From positions 1-64,000 of the forward strand of contig NZ_JACSQM010000010.1 of NCBI RefSeq assembly GCF_014836645.1: a DNA stretch of 64,000 nt, given 5' to 3'. Below the pieces are notes generated by a model. It was not told the DNA's origin and made no database searches. It was given only the letters and a program-made list of their open reading frames with translations. Positions 25,298-33,240 of the stretch are shown in pieces; positions within the stretch are counted from its first letter, which is position 1; each line of letters starts with the position of its first letter. Source of the stretch: Fictibacillus norfolkensis. Its GTDB lineage: Bacteria > Bacillota > Bacilli > Bacillales > Fictibacillaceae. Made by a program: the position numbers and the translations under genes.

Positions 25298-25819
25298 ATG
25301 ACTGTTGAAAATAAAACGAATCAATTAACTTCTAAAGTAGAAGGAAATGTACTGGTGTTAGAACGTACCTTTAATGCACCTCGCGAACTTGTGTTTAAAG
25401 CTTTTTCTGAAGAAGAACATTTGAAGCGCTGGTGGGCTCCTGGTGGCTGGACAATGTCGATCAAACAGTTCGAATTCCGTCCTGAAGGTGTTTGGCATTA
25501 TTGCATGAAATGCACAGATGAGAGTCAAGAATACTTCGGACACGAATCTTGGGGCAGAGCGGTATTTCATGAGATCGTGGCACCAGAGAAAATCAAGAGC
25601 GTAGACGCGTTTTCTGATGCTGAAGGTAATGTTTCTGAAGAATTGCCTCAAACCGAAGTTACATTAACCTTTGTTTCAGAAGGCAACCAAACAAAACTGA
25701 TCAACCGTGCAGAATATGCATCTGCTGATGATGTGAAGACAGTTCTAGACATGGGTATGCTCGAAGGTGTAACAATGACTTGGAACCAGTTAGAAGAATT
25801 ATTAGCAGAGATGAAATAA
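25298..25819 (+). CDS. SRPBCC (AHSA1-type) protein
   Basis: The 173-residue protein shows the START-like SRPBCC fold: LVLERTFNAPRELVFKAFSE, then LKRWWAPGGWTMSIKQFEF and a C-terminal helix GMLEGVTMTWNQLEELLAEM. AHSA1-like proteins bind hydrophobic ligands or partner proteins; in ArsR-AHSA1 operons the role is unknown. The ATG at 25298 has aggagg seven bases upstream. A terminator follows. Confidence 0.8.
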   Translation: MTVENKTNQLTSKVEGNVLVLERTFNAPRELVFKAFSEEEHLKRWWAPGGWTMSIKQFEFRPEGVWHYCMKCTDESQEYFGHESWGRAVFHEIVAPEKIKSVDAFSDAEGNVSEELPQTEVTLTFVSEGNQTKLINRAEYASADDVKTVLDMGMLEGVTMTWNQLEELLAEMK

Positions 25820-25824
25820 GTGTT

Positions 25825-25859
25825 GAAGCGAAGAAAGCTAACTGCTTTTTTCGCTTTTT
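25825..25859 (+). terminator. Bidirectional terminator after the SRPBCC gene
   Basis: gaagcgaagaaagc and gcttttttcgctttt form a long stem, followed by T residues. It overlaps the 3' end of the minus-strand gene at 25838. Confidence 0.7.
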
Positions 25860-26038
25860 CCTTTACTCTCTTTCCTATCCTCCTTGTTAAAAAGGTAAAG
25901 AATTGCCCTAACACTTAGATAAAGCGCAGGAATTCCGATAACCAAGTAGAGTATTCCTTCTGGCATAAATTTATCATAATAGTAAAGAAACAATACAGCC
26001 CAAATAAAGATAGTAGTGTATTTGATTACATTTTTCAT
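25838..26038 (-). CDS. Small two-helix membrane protein
   Basis: A 66-residue protein with two transmembrane helices (IFIWAVLFLYYYDKFM and LYLVIGIPALYLSVRAIL) and a charged, lysine-rich tail (NKEDRKESKGKSEKSS). The stop lies inside the converging terminator. It follows the 155-codon gene at 26090 by 51 bases and may be the last gene of that operon. No family is recognised. Confidence 0.5.
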   Translation of the reverse strand: MKNVIKYTTIFIWAVLFLYYYDKFMPEGILYLVIGIPALYLSVRAILYLFNKEDRKESKGKSEKSS

Positions 26039-26089
26039 TTCTAATAAAACATCCCTTTTTCGCTCAAATGATTTACAAGTTTATAAGAA

Positions 26090-26548
26090 TCAACCTTCTA
26101 ACGATCCAAATTCTTTTAGGAATTCATTAATATCATTACGAGCTTCCTCTTCATTCCCATAGTAGCCATCAACTGCCATTTCCCACCTATCTGTTAGATT
26201 AATAATCGACCTTTCAATATCATCACAGCTCTCTGGAATGTGACCAACAAGACGATACATATAGGTACATATTTGCGTTACATCACTTGTTTGAATTAGT
26301 TCGTCATTAAGTAGACTCAGAATTCCTTGGATCGGAAGCGCCTGATCATACTTTCCTTTTACATCGGTTAACTTTGAACATACCGAAGCTATTGTTGAGT
26401 TAGAAGATAACGAGATTTCAAGAATTTCGTATGGAGGTTGATCCAACTTCTCTATTAATTGATCGGCCCATTCGATGACATTTTTCACTTGAAAGAAGCC
26501 GATAAAAAGACCTAGACGATAGATTTCTGCTTGAACTTTAATTTCCAT
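26090..26548 (-). CDS. Uncharacterised helical protein
   Basis: A 152-residue soluble protein, mostly helical: QAEIYRLGLFIGFFQVKNVI, then EWADQLIEKLDQPPYEILEI, and a C-terminal acidic helix (NEEEARNDINEFLKEFGSLE). The pattern is like small immunity or DUF proteins seen near toxins, but no toxin is adjacent. The start at 26548 is chosen because aggtg is six bases upstream. It follows the 44-codon membrane protein gene by 18 bases. Confidence 0.55.
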   Translation of the reverse strand: MEIKVQAEIYRLGLFIGFFQVKNVIEWADQLIEKLDQPPYEILEISLSSNSTIASVCSKLTDVKGKYDQALPIQGILSLLNDELIQTSDVTQICTYMYRLVGHIPESCDDIERSIINLTDRWEMAVDGYYGNEEEARNDINEFLKEFGSLEG

Positions 26549-26566
26549 AACATGCACCTAAACCAT

Positions 26567-26701
26567 TCAATATTTTTCATTGATCTCTTTCAACAACTCT
26601 ATGATTTCTTCATTTTGTTTATTATTTTTTCTCAACTGTACGTCAATACCAAGCAAAGTAAAAACCACGATAACTAAGATTGAGACTCCAGCGATAAACA
26701 T
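26567..26701 (-). CDS. 44-residue single-pass membrane protein
   Basis: One base after the DinB stop, an ATG with aggtg eight bases upstream opens a 44-codon frame. It encodes MFIAGVSILVIVVFTLLGID (one transmembrane helix) and a charged tail with KNNKQNEEIIELLKEINEKY. The gene lies between the DinB gene and the 26090 gene with overlap-like spacing, which suggests a three-gene operon. No family recognised. Confidence 0.6.
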   Translation of the reverse strand: MFIAGVSILVIVVFTLLGIDVQLRKNNKQNEEIIELLKEINEKY

Positions 26702-26702
26702 C

Positions 26703-27179
26703 TCATTTCACCTGATCTTTCATAAATTTTATCATCTGTTGCATTGCGCCAAGGTGATATGCAGAGTGCGCCAACGAACCTACTACTTCATTTGCTAAAT
26801 CCTCATTCCACTCTATGTGATCAATCTTTTCTAAAAGGCGATGATATTCATGCTGCAACCCTGCTTGAAAGGAAAGCCACTCTTCTTCGCTGACACTTTG
26901 AATTTCCCAACTTTTATTCCAATCCATTGTTGGAAATGTCCCATCATACAACCATTCATTAGTTCCCCACATATGATATCGAACATGATCAGTATGAGCG
27001 GCGAGTGTTGATCCATAGATTTGTTTTGATGCATCAGCAGCAGATAGTTGAGATAAAACTCCAAATATGCCTGAGTCTGGTTTTGTATTCGTAAACCAGC
27101 TAACGGTCACTGGTTTTTGTGGTCCATCAAATGCTTCTTGCAACATTCTTTTTAATCCCGCTTCTAACGGATGATTCAT
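26703..27179 (-). CDS. DinB superfamily protein
   Basis: The 158-residue protein fits the DinB/YfiT fold: TLAAHTDHVRYHMWGTNEWL for the first helix pair and GSLAHSAYHLGAMQQMIKFM for the last, supplying the three metal-binding His. Long central loop and helix placement match metal-dependent hydrolase-like members. Start 27179 has gaggag eight bases upstream. It heads an operon with the 44-residue membrane protein and the 26090 gene. Confidence 0.75.
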   Translation of the reverse strand: MNHPLEAGLKRMLQEAFDGPQKPVTVSWFTNTKPDSGIFGVLSQLSAADASKQIYGSTLAAHTDHVRYHMWGTNEWLYDGTFPTMDWNKSWEIQSVSEEEWLSFQAGLQHEYHRLLEKIDHIEWNEDLANEVVGSLAHSAYHLGAMQQMIKFMKDQVK

Positions 27180-27212
27180 ACTAACCACTCCTCACATAAT
27201 CTACTAACTCTT

Positions 27213-27252
27213 TCCATAAAAAAGTGCACTTCTCCTTCTAGAAGAAATGCAC
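27213..27252 (-). terminator. Terminator of the repeat family, type A (after SPFH gene)
   Basis: gtgcacttctccttctagaa and the following gaaatgcac (27224-27252) form the hairpin; the minus-strand tail is TTTTTTATGGAAA. Confidence 0.75.
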
Positions 27253-27260
27253 GTTCTTTG

Positions 27261-28028
27261 TTACGCGTTGGATTGCTCTTTCGTACTATGATTACCATCT
27301 GACATATCGATTACAAACGTATTGCCTTTCGCATTCTCGATCGTCTTCATCAGGCGAAGTTTTGCCAGCTCTGGGTTATTCTCCAGCATTTTAGCCGTAT
27401 TCGCCAGACTTCTTAAAGTTGCTGCTTCTCCTCTTGCTCTTTCCAGTGAAGACTGAGCTTCTTTTTTCGCTTTGATTACCTCAAGGAATGCTTTTTTTAG
27501 TTCAGCAGATAACATAATATCTTTTATGTCTACTGAGAGGATGGATAAACCAGCAAACGCATTATCAACAAGCAGTTGTTGAAGCGCATCATTTACTTCA
27601 TTCCTCTTTCCTAACAGATCATCTAATTCTAATGATGATACAACATCACGCAGTTTGAGCTGCACGTTCATATAGATGTGTTCTTCATAATCTTCATATT
27701 CAGAGATCAGAATCTGCGGATCTGTAATTTGATATTTTACGGCAACACTAATCTTTACACTAAGTTGATCAGCCGTTAATAACTCTTGTCCGTTCAGCTG
27801 CAGAATTGTTGGTCTCATGTCAAAAACCATGATTTCCGTAGAAGACGGAGAATACTTATGCTTACCAGGACCCACAATCTTCTGAAAAGCTCCATGTTGA
27901 AACTTCACACCACGTTCATACTCATACACTGTAACCGAAGCAAAAAATTTCTTGATAATCGATAGAATGGCAAACACAACAATAGATACAAACCCAATGA
28001 CTACAAGATATTCTAAAAATGATTTCAT
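27261..28028 (-). CDS. Stomatin/slipin-like SPFH protein
   Basis: The 255-residue protein has an N-terminal transmembrane helix (about 8-28), then the SPFH/PHB domain: VTVYEYERGVKFQHGAFQKI, VGPGKHKYSPSSTEIMVFDM, TADQLSVKISVAVKYQITDP. A coiled coil with AKKEAQSSLERARGEAATLR follows. Slipins organise functional membrane microdomains and often regulate a partner protease (NfeD); no NfeD gene is adjacent. The length is normal for a slipin. Monocistronic, with a repeat-family terminator. Confidence 0.8.
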   Translation of the reverse strand: MKSFLEYLVVIGFVSIVVFAILSIIKKFFASVTVYEYERGVKFQHGAFQKIVGPGKHKYSPSSTEIMVFDMRPTILQLNGQELLTADQLSVKISVAVKYQITDPQILISEYEDYEEHIYMNVQLKLRDVVSSLELDDLLGKRNEVNDALQQLLVDNAFAGLSILSVDIKDIMLSAELKKAFLEVIKAKKEAQSSLERARGEAATLRSLANTAKMLENNPELAKLRLMKTIENAKGNTFVIDMSDGNHSTKEQSNA

Positions 28029-28319
28029 CCCAATTCCCCTTACTTAATACATAGGAAACCACCCAACAGACATGGAGAGAACAATGGAGGTCTTACCTGC
28101 AAAATTGTTCAATCCTAAAAGTCTGTGAATGGCTTCATTTAGGGCTTCGAACCCAAAACTGGTTCCTCAGCGGTATACCAGTTACCATAGGATGAGAAAG
28201 CCGATCAGCAACATGGTTTAAAGATCTTAAACGGAGGCTTTGCATTTCTCCAGATGTCATTATATCAACTGTTTGTTAGGAAAAGTAACTATTTTTACTA
28301 ATCAACCTATTTTTTAACA
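28029..28319. other. Intergenic stretch, unresolved
   Basis: No start with a ribosome site was found. On the minus strand a 41-codon frame without start reads FEALNEAIHRLLGLNNFAGK and ends GWFPMY, directly before the SPFH gene; it may be the tail of a lost gene. A palindrome gtttaaagatcttaaac lies near 28218-28234. No recognised RNA. Confidence 0.35.
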
Positions 28320-28353
28320 TGTACAAGCACTTATACAAAAGCGTCATACACTA
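28320..28353 (+). promoter_or_regulatory. Candidate SigK promoter with TGTACAAGCACTT box
   Basis: CATACACTA (28345-28353) matches the SigK -10 consensus CATANNNTA. TGTACAAGCACTT begins 25 bases upstream. The same 13-mer and the same distance occur before the His/Cys-rich gene at 58133. Confidence 0.6.
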
Positions 28354-28375
28354 GTATTAGAAAGGGGGTGATAAT

Positions 28376-28798
28376 TTGACTCAATTTCTAGATTTAAGAA
28401 CAAGTCAGAATGCTAGTTATGCCAACTCTATTGCCATTCCGATTCTTGCAATTAATACTCCACAATTAGTTGGACAAATTGGCTTAAACACTGAGAACGC
28501 TGGTCCTAACCTTCGTGTAGTTTTACAAGGTACGATCGCATTACAACTTCCATTGGCACTTCTTGGGATTACAATTACAGTTGTTCGAGGTACACTTCCT
28601 ACAGATGAAACGATATTCTCAGCGACTCAAACATTTAATTTAGATGTTCTAGCGCCTCAACTCATATCTTTCAACGCATCTGACTTCAATCCACCTGCAG
28701 GTCCACAACAAATTTACACAATGTTCGTCTCTTCTAATCTTTTAGGCACAATTCGTATTGGACCAGAAACTTTTTCAGGTACAGCCATTAGCGATTGA
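28376..28798 (+). CDS. Beta-rich protein, probable late-sporulation product
   Basis: The 140-residue product (TTG start, gggggtg upstream) has no signal peptide or cysteines. It alternates short beta strands, for example SYANSIAIPILAINTPQLVG, RVVLQGTIALQLPLALLGIT and TMFVSSNLLGTIRIGPETFS, which predicts a jelly-roll-like fold. I do not recognise the family. The SigK-type promoter, lack of neighbours and a terminator close by suggest a spore coat or exosporium protein, but that is inference. Confidence 0.6.
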   Translation: MTQFLDLRTSQNASYANSIAIPILAINTPQLVGQIGLNTENAGPNLRVVLQGTIALQLPLALLGITITVVRGTLPTDETIFSATQTFNLDVLAPQLISFNASDFNPPAGPQQIYTMFVSSNLLGTIRIGPETFSGTAISD

Positions 28799-28811
28799 TA
28801 AAATGAAATGG

Positions 28812-28846
28812 GCACATCATTAATTTGATGTGCTTTATAGTTTTTT
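28812..28846 (+). terminator. Terminator after the probable spore gene
   Basis: gcacatca and tgatgtgc form an 8-bp stem with tttatagtttttt as tail. Confidence 0.75.
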
Positions 28847-28859
28847 CTTATAATCTTTA

Positions 28860-29411
28860 TTAATCATCCCGAAGAATTCCATACACCGCACAATCCTTAT
28901 ATTGATTCTTCGCATTTCGAATCATGTGCCGGATTACGCCTTCTGGTTTCATTCCTACTTTGGCCATAATTCTGCCAGAAGCGGGATTGTCAGTGTTATG
29001 TGCAGCTGAGATTTTGTGGATGTTCATCTGACGAAAGCCAAACTCTACAACAGCTTGCAGTGCTTCGGTCCCATATCCTTGATTCCACCACTTGAATCCA
29101 AGCGAATAACTTACCTCGCAGTTATCTGTCGAGCTATCAAAATCGTAAATATCAATTTCTCCAATCAGTTCACCTGTATCTTTCAACTCGATTCCCCAAT
29201 AACAAAAGTCCTTATTTTCATAATGACTCACAATCTTTTTCACACGCTCTTCTGTTTGAGCGATGCTCGTGTGAGCTGCGTTCACTCGATTGTTTGCGAC
29301 CCGTTCGTCTGAAAGCCAATGGTCAAATACGCTTTGAGTGTCAGATTGTTTCAAAGGACGAAGAAGTAAGCGTTCTGTTTCTATTACGGGTGTTCCTGAG
29401 TAGTTAATCAT
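28860..29411 (-). CDS. RimJ/RimL-type GNAT acetyltransferase
   Basis: The 183-residue enzyme belongs to the Acetyltransf_3 group: ETERLLLRPLKQSDTQSVFD at the N-terminus, CEVSYSLGFKWWNQGYGTEA as the acetyl-CoA loop, and DNPASGRIMAKVGMKPEGVI at the end. Members acetylate ribosomal proteins or antibiotics; the target is unknown. The stop is close to a terminator on the converging strand. Confidence 0.8.
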   Translation of the reverse strand: MINYSGTPVIETERLLLRPLKQSDTQSVFDHWLSDERVANNRVNAAHTSIAQTEERVKKIVSHYENKDFCYWGIELKDTGELIGEIDIYDFDSSTDNCEVSYSLGFKWWNQGYGTEALQAVVEFGFRQMNIHKISAAHNTDNPASGRIMAKVGMKPEGVIRHMIRNAKNQYKDCAVYGILRDD

Positions 29412-29441
29412 TTTGGCACCTCATATACATCTATTCAACCA

Positions 29442-29519
29442 CTATTTTGTTATGTACCAGTATATAAACAAACCAATTGCGATTAGTGCCCAAACAATTG
29501 ATTGCAAATATCTTCTCAT
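29442..29519 (-). CDS. 25-residue hydrophobic peptide
   Basis: An ATG ten bases after ggaaggg opens a frame encoding MRRYLQSIVWALIAIGLFIY followed by WYITK. Positive N-terminus and one transmembrane helix are typical of small Bacillus membrane peptides. Too short to be certain. Confidence 0.4.
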   Translation of the reverse strand: MRRYLQSIVWALIAIGLFIYWYITK

Positions 29520-29572
29520 ATTGAAAAAACCCTTCCATAATAATGCTGAAAACAGCGATAAAACTATTCAAT

Positions 29573-29706
29573 TCACACTCCAGCTTTCATCTTCTGAAAC
29601 CAATTCCGCAACCAATCCTCAGGCATGAATACGGTGTCTTTTAAATGTTTAAAGGTATACGTATTGACTAATTCGCCCAAAAAGTGTGAAATACACTTTC
29701 ACTTGT
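29573..29706 (-). other. Open stretch without a start, possible gene remnant
   Basis: A 40-codon frame reads LGELVNTYTFKHLKDTVFMP and ends NWFQKMKAGV. The composition looks protein-like, but no start with a ribosome site lies upstream, where a stop closes the frame. It is probably the tail of a lost gene; family not recognised. Confidence 0.35.
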
Positions 29707-29755
29707 GTTTCGTCATAAAATTTCCTAGCAATCCTCTGTTTCTTGCTTTTTCTAT

Positions 29756-30259
29756 TTAAAGAGGTGGATTTTCTACACCTAAATGAATCCAGTCTTCTTT
29801 CGGTGGTCCATAAACCCCAAATGGCTTAATTCCTGCTTGACGCATTAGGATTGTTACTTGTCCACGATGGTGAACAATGTGCTTGATGAGTCCCATTAAA
29901 ATTTGAGCGTTTGACTCTTCTCTACCAAAGGCCATTTGCACTTCTTTCAAAGTTTCGTCTGTCCACTGCTCTTCGATAGCTCTCTTTGCAGCAGAGCTTA
30001 ATCCTTTAAAGGTCTCAGCAATCTCTTTCGCTGATGTTGGAACCTCTTCCGAATGTTTTACTTCATCAACTTTTAAACCAAAATGAGCTAAGTACTCTGG
30101 AATGTTAGTCGTTAGATGCCACGCGATTCTTCCTAACGTACGTCCTTCCGAGTAAACTTTTTGTTCCAACGATTCATCGGTTAAACCATCTAACACCTTT
30201 TGCGTTAGCGTTGCTTCGCGATTCCATTCTCGAATAAAGTCCGCAATGGTAATATACAT
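29756..30259 (-). CDS. DinB family protein
   Basis: The 167-residue protein has the first DinB His in GRIAWHLTTNIPEYLAHFGL and the last pair in LIKHIVHHRGQVTILMRQAG. It ends with KPFGVYGPPKEDWIHLG, which matches the standard DinB (YjoA-like) C-terminus. Fold and motifs are complete; function as a metal-dependent hydrolase or thiol transferase is inferred from the family only. Start 30259 lies after aggaggtc. Confidence 0.82.
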   Translation of the reverse strand: MYITIADFIREWNREATLTQKVLDGLTDESLEQKVYSEGRTLGRIAWHLTTNIPEYLAHFGLKVDEVKHSEEVPTSAKEIAETFKGLSSAAKRAIEEQWTDETLKEVQMAFGREESNAQILMGLIKHIVHHRGQVTILMRQAGIKPFGVYGPPKEDWIHLGVENPPL

Positions 30260-30316
30260 ATGTAAGACCTCCTGTATCTGTATGATATAGACCTTTTTCT
30301 TGAGAGAAAGTAGAAC

Positions 30317-31585
30317 TTATTCTAAATTATCCAACAAAACCACTTCACCTGTTTCAGCGTTCACTCCGTGATGACAGTCTAATTTCCCACATAGAATATA
30401 CTGCTTCTCATCATCGTCATACACATAAAAAGGATGGAGCTCAAACAAACCTTTCAATTTCTCATACGCTTCGTCTTGTGTGACCGTTACATCGCCAGGT
30501 GCTTCAAAGGAATCATACATCTCTACCATGAACTGGTTGTCGATGTAGTTCACAACATCCATGGTATGAGGGTCAAGGAATACTGACAGTTTTCTTTTAA
30601 AAACCCGTGTTTCATGTTGATCCGTTCCGAGTGTCGCAACTAGAAACTTCTTGTCTCGATGTAGAGTTGTCACACACCATATCCCAGAGTCTTCCGGGTA
30701 TTCCTGCCTTAACAAGCCTTCTACTGCTTTCACACACTTCTTCTCATCTTCCTCCGTAATAGGTCGGGTTGTTGGAGAAGGCGAGCAGGAAAAGGCTTCA
30801 TCTGCCGTAATCTCTTCTTGCCAATCGATCTCTTTACGTTCAAAAGCACCAGAGATCGGTTCATCCCAATGCAAAATATGATTCACTTTTTTAGAAGTCC
30901 CGCCATCTTGAAGCATTTCAAACGGTTTGGTTATCTGATCTTTGTTTTTTATGTAGATCTCTTCTACCCCATACACGAAAAATACCTTCTTTTGTTCAAA
31001 AGACGGAAATTCTAGTCTCCTCACTTGTTCCTTAGCAACGTGTTTCGCTTTCTCTAATGAAAGATTATAGGTTTCACGTATTACTTGATCACATGTCGGA
31101 AACTCTCCATGAACCGAAAAGAAGGTCAGCTCTCGATTATCATTCCATTTCACTTCAATGTAACCAGCCGGTGAGACTGGAATACCGTCTATAATAGCTC
31201 TAAACTCTATTTCATTTTCTGTTTCGTTATGTAGTTGGAACTGCTCGTTATATGTTAAACCTGTTTTTTGTTCGATCCACTTAATGACTTCCTCTGTTCC
31301 ACCATTAAACGTGATTCCATCTTGTGCATAAGTCTCACCCATAACAAAGATCGCATTCTTTAATTTTCCGGTGTTCACGTTGTATTCAATGCTTGCTGTA
31401 CCTTCTGGATTGGAACCATCTTCATCAGACTCCGTTCCATTCGGAAACCACTCCAAACAAAGTGTGTAACTCGTTTCGCTAAAATGATTCACGTCCCGCC
31501 AGAGACTATGATGATGTAAATAGTAGTTTCCTAGTCCGAACGTTGTTTTGGCTAGATCTACGAATGCTTGTATTCTGCTATCCAC
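30317..31585 (-). CDS. YcdB/YcdC-repeat (DUF4901, PepSY-like) protein
   Basis: The 422-residue protein has two copies of a PepSY-like unit: NLSLEKAKHVAKEQVRRLEF and TVTQDEAYEKLKGLFELHPF. Each is followed by beta strands and a xxNAETGEVV-type turn (HHGVNAETGEVVLLDNLE at the end). The same organisation occurs in the YcdB/YcdC family, thought to bind or inhibit peptidases. There is no signal peptide. The GTG start overlaps the stop of the upstream small gene by one base (TAGTG), so it is the last gene of a four-gene operon. Confidence 0.7.
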   Translation of the reverse strand: MDSRIQAFVDLAKTTFGLGNYYLHHHSLWRDVNHFSETSYTLCLEWFPNGTESDEDGSNPEGTASIEYNVNTGKLKNAIFVMGETYAQDGITFNGGTEEVIKWIEQKTGLTYNEQFQLHNETENEIEFRAIIDGIPVSPAGYIEVKWNDNRELTFFSVHGEFPTCDQVIRETYNLSLEKAKHVAKEQVRRLEFPSFEQKKVFFVYGVEEIYIKNKDQITKPFEMLQDGGTSKKVNHILHWDEPISGAFERKEIDWQEEITADEAFSCSPSPTTRPITEEDEKKCVKAVEGLLRQEYPEDSGIWCVTTLHRDKKFLVATLGTDQHETRVFKRKLSVFLDPHTMDVVNYIDNQFMVEMYDSFEAPGDVTVTQDEAYEKLKGLFELHPFYVYDDDEKQYILCGKLDCHHGVNAETGEVVLLDNLE

Positions 31586-31809
31586 TACTCCCGCTCCTTT
31601 TGTGATTCATCCCCAAGTTGTCCCATGACTATGAACAGGATCCAAACTCCGAGAAAGACCACAACTCCGTAACCTACATAGAACAATATGGCATTTATAA
31701 AATAAAACAGATCGCCAAATGCACCATAACGTCCAGCATCCACTATTCCTAATGCTAGAAACACAATACCTACTAGAAATCCAAAAAGCAGGTGCTGCAG
31801 TCTGTTCAT
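31585..31809 (-). CDS. Small two-helix membrane protein
   Basis: A 74-residue protein with two transmembrane helices (LLFGFLVGIVFLALGIVDAG and FYVGYGVVVFLGVWILFIVM) and a charged C-terminus (GDESQKERE). It lies between the 31832 gene and the YcdB-like gene in one operon, with agggattt upstream of its ATG. Family not recognised. Confidence 0.55.
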   Translation of the reverse strand: MNRLQHLLFGFLVGIVFLALGIVDAGRYGAFGDLFYFINAILFYVGYGVVVFLGVWILFIVMGQLGDESQKERE

Positions 31810-31831
31810 CGGAAATCCCTCCTCATTTCCC

Positions 31832-32140
31832 TTACTTCTTTTCTAAATAGATGTACTCATCCACCGTGTTCATAGCAGAAGAGGCTTTCAAGATCTTCAT
31901 GCCCTTCAATCGGCTGCCGCACTGAAAATGAACCGTGTCATCTGCACCGACCTGAATTCTGTGCGTTGCGCTTTCCACCCAGTCGATCTGCATCTTCACG
32001 ATATACTCGCCAGGTGCTACGTCCAGTTGTTTCGTTTCTCCGTCCTTGATCTGTTCTGTCTTGCTCTCGTTCAGGTAAATATCAAACTTTCTCATCTTGT
32101 TCATGAACTGACTGTCTCTCTTAAATACTAATTTCGCCAT
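31832..32140 (-). CDS. Small beta-rich protein, unknown
   Basis: A 102-residue protein with repeated strands (KMRKFDIYLNESKTEQIKDG, VAPGEYIVKMQIDWVESATH, DDTVHFQCGSRLKGMKILKA). The V-A-P-G-E-Y turn resembles PEGA-type extracellular modules, though no signal peptide is present. It is separated by 26 bases from the upstream AadA-like gene and by 22 from the downstream gene. No family assigned. Confidence 0.5.
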   Translation of the reverse strand: MAKLVFKRDSQFMNKMRKFDIYLNESKTEQIKDGETKQLDVAPGEYIVKMQIDWVESATHRIQVGADDTVHFQCGSRLKGMKILKASSAMNTVDEYIYLEKK

Positions 32141-32166
32141 TTTCGTCCCATCCTTTTCTATGAATC

Positions 32167-32997
32167 TTACAAGTTATTACATTCTTTAATTATATACTTC
32201 ATATAGTTCAATGCATCATTTCTTCTCTTCCTCATAGAGCCGTAACGCGAAAATTTATTATCGTTTCGGATGCGCAGCGCTTCTCGGATGATTTGATGAT
32301 ATTCTTCAGGTACCTTTTGGAGTGCGTATTCACCGGCACCCGTTTTTGAAGTAATATCTTCCTCTCTTAACGAATAATAAAGACGCGTCACACCGAGCAC
32401 TCCCCACTCGGTCATGTTCGCACTCATGTATAATCCTATATATTGAAGAGACGGAAAACGCTCACCGTTCTTCACCCAGTTCAGCCAATAACCGTTAATG
32501 TTTTCGACCAAGTTTGATTTCAATTCTGTCCAATCTACAGATAGATTGTATGTTTCAATCGGCAGTCCTTTAACGACGATGCCATATGTCTGAAGTTGGT
32601 ACGTGTCGATCCAATTACGGTGAAAAGGTCGATAACTTTGAAGCTTTCCTTCATTAAAATAGGGACATGAAGAATTACCGTTGTTTTCACTCTCTAGATC
32701 TTCTCGCGTCAGATACATGCCATCTAAGCTCGGCTTCAGATACTCTTTTCTCATCTCATGGTGAATTTCTTTTAATTTCTCAACATCTGATTGTGTTAGC
32801 TTTTCTTTTGTTACCGCGTAAAAGTCAATGTCACTTAATCCTTCTTGATAAGCTCCAATGGAAACAGAGCCGAATAGATAAAGGGACTCTAATTTATTTG
32901 GCAGCTTCTTCTCTATTCTTTCAAAATAAAGGTCCAATACTACCTTTACTTCTTCAGGTATACGTTTTGGTTCATTTCTTGTTTGCGTTTGGGTCAT
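32167..32997 (-). CDS. AadA-like nucleotidyltransferase (DUF4111 family)
   Basis: The 276-residue protein has the nucleotidyltransferase motif LYLFGSVSIGAYQEGLSDID with G-S and D-x-D. Its C-terminal domain, with LYMSANMTEWGVLGVTRLYY, then SKTGAGEYALQKVP, resembles the DUF4111 domain of the spectinomycin adenylyltransferase family. The TGAGEYAL segment is typical of AadA-type enzymes. Resistance to streptomycin or spectinomycin is possible but not proven. It is the first gene of a four-gene operon that also encodes three small unknown proteins. Confidence 0.7.
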   Translation of the reverse strand: MTQTQTRNEPKRIPEEVKVVLDLYFERIEKKLPNKLESLYLFGSVSIGAYQEGLSDIDFYAVTKEKLTQSDVEKLKEIHHEMRKEYLKPSLDGMYLTREDLESENNGNSSCPYFNEGKLQSYRPFHRNWIDTYQLQTYGIVVKGLPIETYNLSVDWTELKSNLVENINGYWLNWVKNGERFPSLQYIGLYMSANMTEWGVLGVTRLYYSLREEDITSKTGAGEYALQKVPEEYHQIIREALRIRNDNKFSRYGSMRKRRNDALNYMKYIIKECNNL

Positions 32998-33119
32998 TCC
33001 GTTAGCCTCTTTTCATGAACACGTTGTATTCCTATATTTTAGCATATTTATCCAATCACCTCAGAATGAATTGGCATACAACCAAATGGTTACATATTCA
33101 GACTAGGAGATGAATGCTT

Positions 33120-33203
33120 GTGTCAACACTACCAGATATTAAACAAACCGCAACCTTTAACGCACCCATTCAAAAAGTGTGGATGAAAATAAATAACCCG
33201 TAA
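33120..33203 (+). pseudogene. SRPBCC protein, N-terminal remnant
   Basis: A GTG nine bases after aggaga opens a 27-codon frame reading STLPDIKQTATFNAPIQKVW. ATFNAP-x-x-VW is the first strand and helix of the SRPBCC fold. The frame then stops just before the terminator; about 85% of the usual domain is missing. Confidence 0.6.
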
Positions 33204-33240
33204 AAAAGCTTAAGGAGACACTTGCTCCTTAAGCTTTTTT
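33202..33240. terminator. Strong bidirectional terminator
   Basis: aaaaaagcttaaggag and ctccttaagctttttt make a perfect 16-bp stem with A and T tracts at both ends. It ends the seven-gene minus-strand catabolic operon. Confidence 0.85.

Noticed and set aside
28029..28319. Riboswitch or structured RNA upstream of the 28376 gene
   Set aside because: Only isolated small inverted repeats were found and none match a recognised class.
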